A model generated the notes under the pieces. The model made no database searches, was not told the origin of the DNA, and saw nothing but the letters and a program-made list of their open reading frames with translations. 64,000 bases of DNA, taken from assembly GCA_963706875.1 (NCBI GenBank), contig CAVPNW010000018.1:107879-171878 (forward strand), read 5' to 3'. The DNA is from Prado023 sp963706875. GTDB lineage: Bacteria > Actinomycetota > Actinomycetes > S36-B12 > CAIYMF01. Below, piece by piece: positions 36,146 through 44,381 of this stretch (its first letter is position 1; each line of letters begins with the position of its first letter). Made by a program: the position numbers and the translations under genes.

Positions 36146-38411
36146 CTAGCCCTGGCCAGCCATCTGCTCGTCGGACATGCCCGTCACATCCAGCTGTTGG
36201 GAGCCCGAGAGCTGGAGCATGTAGGTCTGGGCCGAGCGCTTCTTGGGCTTCTTCAGGCTGTTGCGCTTGATGACCTTCTTGAGGTACTCGGTGTTCGCCC
36301 GGTACTGGTCGTAGAGCGCGCCGGCGTCCTGGATCTCGGTGATGATCTCGTCCGAGGCCCGCAGCCCGGGTGAGGACCAGTTCGCCGATCCGGTCATCAC
36401 GTACTTCTGCACCTTCCCGCGCACGAAGCCGTTGACGAGCAGGGCCTTGTGGTGGGTGAAGATGTCGTTGCGGATGCACAGGACCGCCCACGTCTTCTTG
36501 ACCGTGTCGTACTTGGGCTGGACCGGGCACGCCATCTGGACGGTCAGCCGACCGCCGCCGTAGGGGCTGGTCCGGTTGAGCCAGACGCCGGTGGAGGTCA
36601 CCGGCACCGAGCCGCGCAACGAGCCGCCGCTGCAGGCGCCGTCCGGCCCGTTCAAGTCGTTCCTCACGGTCCTGCGCTTGGCGGGCTTGCCCTTGCTCGC
36701 CTTCGTGACGATGACCTTGCTCGGGGGCGTGGACAGGCAGTCGGCTGAGCCGTAGCCCATCTCCTCGCCGTCCTCGTTCTCCAGCCACTTGCCGTTCGGG
36801 GCCTTCAGGCGCTGGCTCATCTGCGTGTAGACGACATGGACGTTGCAGCCCCGCTGCATGGCCAGGCGCCAGAGGTCGGAGGCCACACCGCGGCGGGTGA
36901 GGACGAACATCGAGACCCGCACGTCCGTGCGCTTCCACTTCTTGCCCACCTTGTACTTGCACTTGATGGACTTCAGGATCTCTCGGTTGATGTCACCGGA
37001 GGTCTGCGGACCCAGGTGGACGGTCGTCGGCCGGGCGCCGGTCGCGGGGTTGCCCGGGGTGGCGAAGGTCCGGAAGTAGTTGGTGGTCATCAGCTCGCCC
37101 CGAGACCCCTTGACCATGTCGGCGAAGTAGGTGCTGAAGATGTCGTGCAACGGCTTGTCGCCGACCGCGATGTTCAGGTTGTTGAACCCCTTGCGCGACT
37201 GCTGGTAGGTCGGGTTGCCCGAACTGTAGGCGCTGACCCACTGCCGGGTGCTGGCCCCCTGGCCCACCGTGGAGAACAGGTACACCTTGGAGTGCAGCGA
37301 CGGGTACATCGGCTCCAGGTTGTCCGGCAGGGTCCTCTCGCCGGTGGCCACGTGGGTGACGCCGGCGGAGTCAGTCACCGTCAGGCTGGTCTTGTACGTG
37401 CCCGCAACCTTGTAGGTCCTTGGTGTGCGGACCGGGCCCGTCGGCGAACGTGCCGTCCCCGAAGTCGTAGCGCCACGCGATGATCGGGTTGATTCCCGGG
37501 CGCGACCGGTCGCTGAACACGACCGTGTTGGACGTCAGCGTCGTGGCATCTGCGGCGTACCAGGCTGTCGGCCCACCCACCGCCGGCGGCGTCCTGGGGG
37601 TCAGGCATCCCAGCCAGCAGGTGGTCGCGAAGTTCACCGCATTCGTGTCGGTGCCCAGGGTCCTGCTGAGCTCGCGCCAGGACGAGTACTTGTCCGAGTG
37701 GCTGTTGGTCAGGGCCTGGACCGAGACACCGCGCTGGGCAGCGGCGGTCAGGGCGGCCTGCACCGGTGCGTAGGTCAGGGAGTAGAAGCTGAACTTGATC
37801 GACGCCTGGCTGCCGTCCGGGTTCAACGCGGGCGTGCAGTCGATCATCTCGATCAGGTAGCGCAGCATCTTGTACTGCTCGGCCTCAGAGCCCGAGGGAT
37901 CGTTGAACATCGTTCGCGTGTCGGGCGCGAAGTTGGGGTTGCAGGAACGTGGCTGGCCCTGGATCTGGATCGGCACCTCGAAGACGGCCTGGGCGCCGTC
38001 GGGGGAGGACGCAATGACAGTGAACGAGTCGGGGCCGGAGAACTCCGGGAGCTTGTCCTGCTTCCCGCCCTGGGTCGGATCGGGCGGGTAGAAGCCGGGG
38101 GTGTAGGTGAAGTTGCCAGTCGCGTTGTCGAAGGCGAGCATGCCGTTGAACGGACCGGTGACGTCGATGAGGAACGGGGCGACCGAGTAGGTCACGGGGG
38201 TCCCGGGCGCGGTGTGGGTGCACGTGACCTTGCCCCCCACCGGCGTGTCCATGAGGGTCACCACAGGGTTGCCCGGGGCCTCGACCACGCAGGTGATCGT
38301 CCCCGTTGAGCCGGCGGTATCGGCCGCGGCCGGTGCAACGGCTCCCAGGCTGGAGGCCAGAAGGGCGGCACCTGTGATCGCAACGGCAGTCAACCGGGCT
38401 CGAGACCCCAC
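36146..38411 (-). pseudogene. secreted phospholipase D-like protein, interrupted by a frameshift
   Basis: Two overlapping frames form one protein of about 754 residues. The N-terminal part (GTG 38411, after GGAGGAG) has a signal peptide (LTAVAITGAALLASS... APAAADT), Ig-like regions, the first PLD-like half and a PKD domain (WRYDFGDGTF). The frame shifts by one base near 37417-37422; the second frame resumes the PKD domain (TYKTSLTVTD). It continues through the HSK motif in SLHSKVYLF and the HHK motif in THHKALLVNG with the SANWSS segment. Removing one base restores a continuous reading. Whether this is a real mutation or a sequence error cannot be told here. Confidence 0.8.
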
Positions 38412-38500
38412 AATGAACTCCTCCCCACGCGTAGCCCAAATGTACGGCATCACCCCGACATGGGTCACTGGTCCGGACTTATCGCGGTGCTAACCCCGGA

Positions 38501-38635
38501 TCATCGTCGGGCGCTCTCGCGGACTCCAGCGAACTCCGCGTACTTGCGTGGGCGGAGCAGGGACACCGCAAAACCCGCGGTCGCACCGACCGCCAGGGCG
38601 GCCGTCGCGAGCAGGACCCACCGCACCGTTTTCAT
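38501..38635 (-). CDS. 44-residue single-pass membrane protein
   Basis: ATG 38635 has an excellent GGGAGGTGG ribosome site. The product is a short hydrophobic helix (VRWVLLATAALAVGATAGFAVSLL) followed by a basic tail (RPRKYAEFAGV). It is divergent from the aminotransferase gene by 31 bases. In size and layout it resembles the DLW-39 protein at 57.2 kb, but the sequence differs. Function unknown. Confidence 0.6.
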   Translation of the reverse strand: MKTVRWVLLATAALAVGATAGFAVSLLRPRKYAEFAGVRESARR

Positions 38636-38666
38636 GAGCCCACCTCCCATCGGGCATCCTAGGCAC

Positions 38667-39989
38667 ATGAGCCCTGGCACGCGCCTCGACCCGTGGTTCA
38701 CCAGCTATGCCCAACGGGCGCATGGGCTGGCGGCCTCCGAGATCCGCGCACTGTTCGCGGTCGCCAGTCGACCGGAGGTGGTGTCGCTGGCCGGCGGCAT
38801 GCCGTTCGTCGCGGCACTGGACCTCGACGCCATGAGCGAGACGGTCGCCCGACTCCTGCGCGAGCGGGGAGCCACGGCGCTGCAGTACGGGTCGGGCCAG
38901 GGCGACGAGCGGCTGCGTGAGCAGATCCTCGACGTCATGGCTCCGGTGGGGATCTCGGCCCATCCCGACGACATCGTGGTGACCACTGGGTCACAGATGG
39001 CCCTGGACCTGGTCGTGCGGACGTTCTGCGACCCCGGGGATGTCGTCCTCGTGGAGTCACCGTCCTATGTCGGCGCGCTGGGGGTGTTCCGCTCCTACGA
39101 GTGCCGCGTGGTCCATGTGGCCATGGATGACCAGGGACTGTCCGCGGTCGCCCTGACCGAGGCCATCAGGCAGGTCCGCGCCGACGGTGGCCGGATCAAG
39201 ATGATCTACACGATCCCCTCCTACCACAACCCTGCCGGCCTGACCCAGGGACAGCAGCGACGCCACGAGGTGCTCGAGGTGGCCCGGACCCACGGGATCC
39301 TGCTGCTCGAGGACGACCCGTACGGCCTGCTGGGCTTCGACGGCGTGGTCCCGCGAGCGATCCGGGCCGACGAGGCCGAGGGCGTGGTCTACCTCGGATC
39401 GTTCTCCAAGACGATCGCCTCGGGGCTGCGCGTCGGGTGGGCGGTGGCCCCGCACGGCGTGCGCGAGAAGCTGGTGCTGGCCGCCGAGGCCGCCGTGCTC
39501 TGCCCCTCCAACTACGCCCAGCTCACGGTCTCGGAGTACCTGGCCACCAACCCCTGGATGGACCAGATCGCGACGTTCCGCGAGCTCTACCGGGAGCGGC
39601 GCGACGCACTCCTGGAGGCACTGGGCGACCACATGCCCCCCGGCACGACCTGGACCGAGCCCACAGGTGGGTTCTACTCGTGGGTGACCCTGCCGGAGGG
39701 CCTCGACGCCCGCGCGATGCTGCCCCGCGCGGTCGCGGCGCTGGTGGCCTACGTCCCGGGCACCGGGTTCTACGTCGGCGATGCCGAGCAGGAGGCCAAT
39801 CGCCGGTCACTGCGGCTGAGCTACTGCTACCCCACACCGGAGCGCATCCAGGAGGGTGTGCGGCGGCTCGGCAACGTCATCGACGACGAGCTCGGCCTGC
39901 TGGCCACGTTCGGCCAGACCGCTCCGGGCGCGGTCCGGGCGCACAACGACGAGGCTCTCATGACCACACCCGCACCCGATTTGGCCTAG
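38667..39989 (+). CDS. PLP-dependent aminotransferase (MocR-like/2-aminoadipate type)
   Basis: This 440-residue fold-type I aminotransferase has PLP-site segments SQMALDLVVRTF, YTIPSYHNPAGLT, LLEDDPYG and SFSKTIASGLRVGW (catalytic Lys). It has no DNA-binding domain. Similar enzymes are annotated as 2-aminoadipate or valine-pyruvate aminotransferases. I chose ATG 38667 by analogy to the family start. The frameshifted ligase gene follows 16 bases later. The substrate is unknown. Confidence 0.88.
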   Translation: MSPGTRLDPWFTSYAQRAHGLAASEIRALFAVASRPEVVSLAGGMPFVAALDLDAMSETVARLLRERGATALQYGSGQGDERLREQILDVMAPVGISAHPDDIVVTTGSQMALDLVVRTFCDPGDVVLVESPSYVGALGVFRSYECRVVHVAMDDQGLSAVALTEAIRQVRADGGRIKMIYTIPSYHNPAGLTQGQQRRHEVLEVARTHGILLLEDDPYGLLGFDGVVPRAIRADEAEGVVYLGSFSKTIASGLRVGWAVAPHGVREKLVLAAEAAVLCPSNYAQLTVSEYLATNPWMDQIATFRELYRERRDALLEALGDHMPPGTTWTEPTGGFYSWVTLPEGLDARAMLPRAVAALVAYVPGTGFYVGDAEQEANRRSLRLSYCYPTPERIQEGVRRLGNVIDDELGLLATFGQTAPGAVRAHNDEALMTTPAPDLA

Positions 39990-40005
39990 GACAAGGGGTA
40001 GGACA

Positions 40006-40954
40006 GTGTCCCGATCGATCGTCATCCTGGCAGGCGGGCTCTCCCATGAGCGCGATGTCTCCATCCGCTCCGGTCGCCGAGTCGCTGAGGCCCTGCGTGC
40101 CGTGGGCGAGGACGTGGCCATCCACGACCTCGACGCCACGCCTGCTCGGAGACCTCGCGGCCTCCCCTCCGGATTGCGTGATCCCACTGCTGCATGGGGC
40201 CAGCGGGGAGGATGGGTCGCTGCGCGACGTCCTTGACAGCCTGGCCGTGCCGTACGTCGGGTCACGTCCCGACGCCTGTCGGTTGGCCTTCGACAAGATG
40301 GTCGCCAAGGCTCATGTCGCCGGCGGTGACCTGCGCACCGCCCCTGCCGTCGCGCTTCCGCACACCACATTCCGCGACCTCGGTGCCGGCGCGGTCCTGG
40401 ATTCGCTCGTGAAGCGGATCGGCCTGCCACTCGTGGTCAAGCCCACCAGAGGCGGGTCTGCCCTGGGGGTGGCGATCGTCCGGGAGAGCGCCGACCTGGC
40501 GGGGGCGATGGTCGGCTGCTTCGCCTACGCCGACACCGCGATGCTCGAGGCCCATGTCCCAGGCACAGAGGTCGCAGTCACCGTGATCGAGGATTCGGAC
40601 GGCACCGTTCGCGCCCTGCCCGCGGTGGAGATCGTCCCGGACTCAGGTGTCTATGACTACGCCTCGCGCTACACGGCGGGGACGACGGAGTTCTTCGTCC
40701 CCGCGCGACTCAGTGACCACGATGCAGACCTGTGTGCCCGCGTGGCTCTGGCCGCCCACGAGCGTCTCGGCCTGCGCCACCTGTCACGTGCCGACCTCAT
40801 CGTGGGCGAGGCCGGGCAGGTCACGTTCCTCGAGGTCAATGTCGCACCGGGATGCACGGAGACCTCCCTGCTCCCCCAGTCCGTCGAGGCCGCCGGACTT
40901 GACCTGGGACAGGTGTTCCAGGTCCTGGTGGAGCGGGCCATCGCCGAGGGGTGA
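40006..40954 (+). pseudogene. D-alanine-D-alanine ligase-like protein, interrupted by a frameshift
   Basis: The ATP-grasp ligase begins at GTG 40006 (IVILAGGLSHERDVSIRSGR). Near 40137-40142 the frame shifts by one base, and the remainder continues in another frame. That part has LLGDLAASPPDCVIPLLHGASGE, KPTRGGSALGV, LEAHVPGTEVAV and LEVNVAPGCTETSLLPQ with the metal and ATP ligands. Removing one base gives a normal-looking ligase of about 315 residues. As written the product stops after ~76 residues. It may be an alternative Ddl homologue rather than the essential enzyme. Confidence 0.82.
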
Positions 40955-41143
40955 TCCCGGGCGGGGCTGACCTGTCCCGGGGCCGCAGTGCGACACGGTT
41001 GCACGCTTCGTGGAGCCCTGGTGACCGTGAACCTGCCGAGGTTGCCGTCCAGAGGCCAGCGTCCCTGGGACGTGTCACAGGTACACGCGAGGAATGTCCC
41101 AGTGCCGTGACCTAGCCCTTGATCGGCTCGGAATCCGACTGGA

Positions 41144-42019
41144 TCAGCGCGACTGCCACCAGCGGCGCTTCTTCGTCGGGGTGGACCCCGCGGGGACGTA
41201 CCCACCGGTGCGTGCCGCAAGGTTCCGTGCGGCAACCACGTCGGCCGGCACGGCGTCCGGGCCCACGCCGGGGGCGGGGATGTCCCTCTCGCTGCCGGCG
41301 GCATCCGAGGCAGGCACCTGGGATGAGATCGCGGGATCGGTTCCGAACCGCTTCGGCGTTGCCTCGGCGGTCCCGCTGGCGGCAGCATCCCCGGTACTCG
41401 CCGGCGTGGCGGTGGGGGTCGCGGCGGGACTCGTGTCGGTGGTGCCCGCAGGCGCCGCGAGATCCTCCACAGTGGACACGGAGGAGGGCCGCAGGGCGGT
41501 GCTCGGTCCCGCGGTCAGGGCTCGGAGGGCAAGGCGGGCGTCGGCCAGCGCGAGCCCACGCTCGGAGGCCTCTGCCTCGGCCCGGGCGAGGCGGATCCGC
41601 ACGTCATCCCAGCGATCGCGTGGGATTGTGATCGTGTCCTGCTCGGTGGCGCGCACCGGCGGCGGGGCCGGGGGGGCCTGCCGCGGCGCGGAGGTGGCAC
41701 CCTCGGGCAGCGATCGGCCGGGGTGCAGCCCGACGGCCAGCAGGGCCTCAACCGGGATCCGCCAGACGCCATCGTCATCCTTGGCCGCACCGTGTCCAGC
41801 CAGCTCGGGGAGCTTGCGCGTGATGGTCTTCCGGCTCACCGAGCAGGACGTGGCCGCATCGGTGATGGTGAACGTGGGACGGGTCGAGGAGGACGCACCG
41901 GCCGCATCAGGGGCCATGTCCCGGTCCCGGTCGGTGGTGATGTCGATGACGTCCGGGGCCACGCCGTCACTGGTCCCGGGGACCAGCTCGAGGCGGTCAT
42001 CGGTGGTTGAGATGCTCAT
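41144..42019 (-). CDS. unrecognised HTH/coiled-coil protein with basic Trp tail
   Basis: This 291-residue protein starts with an acidic stretch, then an HTH-like region (about residues 48-95: FTITDAATSCSVSRKTITRKL, and VWRIPVEALLAVGL) of excisionase/MerR type. A Pro-rich linker leads to a predicted helical coiled coil (RWDDVRIRLARAEAEASERG and onward). An Ala/Thr/Pro low-complexity region follows, and the protein ends TKKRRWWQSR. I cannot name a family. It lies 95 bases after parB on the same strand, with a palindrome and a perfect DnaA box before it. A role in chromosome organisation is only a hypothesis. Confidence 0.65.
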   Translation of the reverse strand: MSISTTDDRLELVPGTSDGVAPDVIDITTDRDRDMAPDAAGASSSTRPTFTITDAATSCSVSRKTITRKLPELAGHGAAKDDDGVWRIPVEALLAVGLHPGRSLPEGATSAPRQAPPAPPPVRATEQDTITIPRDRWDDVRIRLARAEAEASERGLALADARLALRALTAGPSTALRPSSVSTVEDLAAPAGTTDTSPAATPTATPASTGDAAASGTAEATPKRFGTDPAISSQVPASDAAGSERDIPAPGVGPDAVPADVVAARNLAARTGGYVPAGSTPTKKRRWWQSR

Positions 42020-42031
42020 GGACAGATCCTA

Positions 42032-42043
42032 GATCGGCCGATC
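42032..42043. promoter_or_regulatory. 12-bp palindrome before the HTH gene
   Basis: GATCGGCCGATC is perfectly symmetrical and lies 12 bases upstream of the HTH gene start. It may be an operator for the encoded protein. This is inferred from position and symmetry only. Confidence 0.4.
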
Positions 42044-42059
42044 GACTTCTCCGGGAAGG

Positions 42060-42068
42060 TTGTCCACA
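42060..42068 (+). promoter_or_regulatory. perfect DnaA box between parB and the HTH gene
   Basis: TTGTCCACA exactly matches the high-GC actinobacterial DnaA box. It is in the 95-base gap between parB and the HTH gene. Confidence 0.6.
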
Positions 42069-42114
42069 GCAAGGGCGGCGTGTCCCACCATGGACGGATC
42101 GGGGACCATCTGAC

Positions 42115-43074
42115 CTAGGTCGAAGTCCTGTCCCCGGAAAGGACCGAGAGGATCCTGTCCAGGTCCTCGCGGCCAGCGAACTCGATCGTGACCCGGCCCT
42201 TGACCTTGCCCATGGTCAGGTGCACCCTCGTGTCCAGGCGGTCGGCAAGGTCGTCGGCCACATCCTGCAGGCCCTCATCCGAGGAGGTTCGCCGGGGCCG
42301 CCGGGTGCGAACTCGCTGAGGTCGGTCGCCGAGCGCCACGATCTCCTCCACCGAGCGCACAGACAGCCCCTCAGCCACGATCCGCGTTGCCAGGGCCTCC
42401 ATGCTCGCACTGTCCGGCAGCGCCAACAGGGCTCGGGCATGTCCCTGGGACAGCACTCCCGCCGCGACCCGCCGCTGCACGCCGGGGGGCAGGCGCAGCA
42501 GCCGGATGGTGTTGGCGATCTGCGGCCGCGAGCGTCCCACCCGTGCCGCGAGCTCGTCCTGCGTGCAGCCGAAGTCAGCAAGGAGCTGCTGGTAGGCGGC
42601 CGCCTCCTCCAGCGGGTTGAGTGCCGCACGATGGATGTTCTCCAGGAGGGCGTCGCGCAGCAGGTCCGAGTCGTCCGTGGGACGCACCATGGCCGGGATC
42701 GTGTCCCACCCCAGGCGTTGGGCGCACCGGAATCGGCGCTCGCCGGCCACGAGTTCGTACTGGGGGCCCCCTGCGCCGTCCTCAGGACTGTCCACAGGGA
42801 CATGACCCACGGGGCGCACCACGATGGGTTGGAGCAGGCCGATCTCCCTGAGTGATGCGGTGAGCTCCTCAAGGGCGTCCTCGTCGAACACCGTGCGTGG
42901 TTGGCGGGGGTTCGGGCGGATAGCATCGAGGGGCAGGTCGGCGTAACGGATCGGCGGTGCAGTCGCGGTTCCCGGGGCGCCACCGGCCTGCCCTTCGGAC
43001 TCGCCTCGGTCGGCTGCGGTCAGCACCTCGGCCCAGGTGCCACGGGCCAGGTCATCGGATGTGACGTTGCTCAC
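42115..43074 (-). CDS. parB: chromosome partitioning protein ParB
   Basis: This 319-residue protein has the ParB CTPase domain (LPLDAIRPNPRQPR, IVVRPVG, YELVAGERRFRCAQ, LLENIHRAALNPLEEAAAY), an HTH (DELAARVGRSRPQIANTIRLL) and a C-terminal dimerisation domain (KGRVTIEFAGREDLDRIL). It binds parS and slides as a CTP-dependent clamp. The start GTG 43074 follows AGGGAGG. The N-terminus (DDLARGTWAEVL) lacks a clear LGRGL ParA-contact motif, and no parA gene is adjacent, though parA normally sits between rsmG and parB. Confidence 0.93.
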   Translation of the reverse strand: MSNVTSDDLARGTWAEVLTAADRGESEGQAGGAPGTATAPPIRYADLPLDAIRPNPRQPRTVFDEDALEELTASLREIGLLQPIVVRPVGHVPVDSPEDGAGGPQYELVAGERRFRCAQRLGWDTIPAMVRPTDDSDLLRDALLENIHRAALNPLEEAAAYQQLLADFGCTQDELAARVGRSRPQIANTIRLLRLPPGVQRRVAAGVLSQGHARALLALPDSASMEALATRIVAEGLSVRSVEEIVALGDRPQRVRTRRPRRTSSDEGLQDVADDLADRLDTRVHLTMGKVKGRVTIEFAGREDLDRILSVLSGDRTST

Positions 43075-43121
43075 AATGCCTCCCTGCTCGTTGCTGAGCC
43101 TAGGCCAGATGTCCCACCAAT

Positions 43122-43154
43122 CACGTTATCCACAGAAATCCTGTGGATAACGTG
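43122..43154. promoter_or_regulatory. perfect inverted repeat with two DnaA boxes upstream of parB
   Basis: A perfect 14-bp inverted repeat (CACGTTATCCACAG and CTGTGGATAACGTG, 5-base spacer) contains two head-to-head consensus DnaA boxes, TTATCCACA at 43126-43134 and TGTGGATAA at 43142-43150. It lies 48 bases upstream of the parB start, in the 179-base rsmG-parB gap. It could be a DnaA operator or DnaA titration site, or a terminator of the rsmG transcript. Confidence 0.7.
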
Positions 43155-43253
43155 GGGATGATATGTCCGTTTCGCGTACTTTCCCACCGTCAGTGCATGA
43201 GTGATCACGCAGCGCGCCCACGCGCCCACGAGCCGCGTCCTGCGTGACGAGAG

Positions 43254-43892
43254 TCACCGGGCACGGGGGATCATCACCACGGTCGTGGCCGGATCGATGA
43301 CCCCGATCCCATAGCTGTGGATGCTGATCGGCCCGGCGCCGAGGGACTCCCGGGTGGCTTCGGCCTCGGCAACCTCGAGGCCCGCGCTGGATCCCTTGAG
43401 GGCAAGGACCACGCCGCCGACCCGGGCCAGCGGAAGGGTCCACGTCAGCAGCTGCGGGAGTCGAGCGACCGCCCGGGCTGTGACAACGTCGAAGGTCTGG
43501 GCAGGGACATCCTCGGCCCTGGCCCGAAGCACCTCCACCCGGTCGTCCAGGTCCAGTTCGGTGACAGCCTCCGAGAGGAACGTCGCCCGCCGCAGCAGCG
43601 GCTCGATCAGGGTCATCCTCAGGTCGGGCCGGACCAGGGACCACACCAGGCCCGGGAGACCAGCTCCGGATCCCACGTCCGCCACCGAGCAGCCTGGCGG
43701 GATAGCCCCCGTCGCCTCCTGGGCCACGACCGCACAGTTGACCAGGTGTCGCGACCACAACCGGGGGACCTCGCGTGGCCCGATCAATCCACGTTCGACT
43801 CCACGCGTGGCCAGGATGTCGGCGAACGACCGCATCCCGGGAACCTGCGAGTAGCGCGCGCTCAGTTCCGTTTCACGTGGAACATCGCTCAC
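43254..43892 (-). CDS. rsmG: 16S rRNA m7G527 methyltransferase
   Basis: This 212-residue protein has the SAM-binding motif VADVGSGAGLPGLVWSLVRP and the family segments FADILATRGVERGLIGPRE and RAVARLPQLLTW. It methylates G527 of 16S rRNA. The GTG start overlaps the jag stop by four bases (GTGA). Codons 3-8 contain a parS-like site (43869-43884), as in many bacteria. Confidence 0.95.
   Translation of the reverse strand: MSDVPRETELSARYSQVPGMRSFADILATRGVERGLIGPREVPRLWSRHLVNCAVVAQEATGAIPPGCSVADVGSGAGLPGLVWSLVRPDLRMTLIEPLLRRATFLSEAVTELDLDDRVEVLRARAEDVPAQTFDVVTARAVARLPQLLTWTLPLARVGGVVLALKGSSAGLEVAEAEATRESLGAGPISIHSYGIGVIDPATTVVMIPRAR
43869..43884. promoter_or_regulatory. parS-like centromere site inside rsmG
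   Basis: CGTTTCACGTGGAACA matches the parS consensus TGTTTCACGTGAAACA at 14 of 16 positions, with the central CACGTG intact. It lies in the first codons of rsmG, where parS is found in many bacteria, about 0.8 kb from the parB start. I saw no second convincing site in the window. Confidence 0.75.
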
Positions 43893-44353
43893 GCCGGCAT
43901 GACCACCACGCGTCGGGCGGAACCCTCACCCTCACTCTCGCTGCGCAGTCCTGCGTCCGCGACGACATCGTGGACGACCTTGCGCTCGAAGGCTGTCATC
44001 GGGGCGAGCTTGACCGGCTCACCTGTCCGCTTCACGTCGGCAACAGCGCGCTCCCCGAGCTCAGCGAGCTCGCGACGACGTGCCGCCCTGAAGCCGGCAA
44101 TGTCGAGCATCAGGCGGCTGCGCTCACCGGTCTCGCGCGTGACTGCGAGCCTTGTGAGCTCCTGGAGGGCATCGAGGACCTTGCCGTCGGGGCCCACGAG
44201 ATCATCGAGGTCCCCCCCGACGATCGAGACCATGGCACGATCCCGCTCGACGTCCATATCGATGTCCCCGTCGAGATCAGCGATGTCCAGCAGGGCCTCC
44301 AGGTAGTCGGCCGCGACATCACCCTCGCGCTCGAGCTCTGACTTGTTGGTCAT
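43889..44353 (-). CDS. jag: Jag/KhpB-type KH-R3H RNA-binding protein
   Basis: This 154-residue protein has a KH-like domain (IVGGDLDDLVGPDGKVLDALQ) and a C-terminal R3H domain (APMTAFERKVVHDVVAD). In other bacteria it binds RNA and is linked to elongation and division control. It lies between yidC and rsmG as usual. Confidence 0.9.
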   Translation of the reverse strand: MTNKSELEREGDVAADYLEALLDIADLDGDIDMDVERDRAMVSIVGGDLDDLVGPDGKVLDALQELTRLAVTRETGERSRLMLDIAGFRAARRRELAELGERAVADVKRTGEPVKLAPMTAFERKVVHDVVADAGLRSESEGEGSARRVVVMPA

Positions 44354-44381
44354 AGTTCCTCCAGTCGTACCTCGATGGTGC

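Noticed and set aside
40006..40236. Programmed +1 frameshifting in the ligase-like gene
   Set aside because: No slippery sequence with a rare or stop codon, and no internal Shine-Dalgarno motif typical of +1 sites, is visible at the junction; mutation or sequence error is simpler.
43075..43253. Possible short or split parA between rsmG and parB
   Set aside because: The gap is only 179 bases and contains no Walker A-type sequence in any frame; it holds the DnaA-box palindrome instead.
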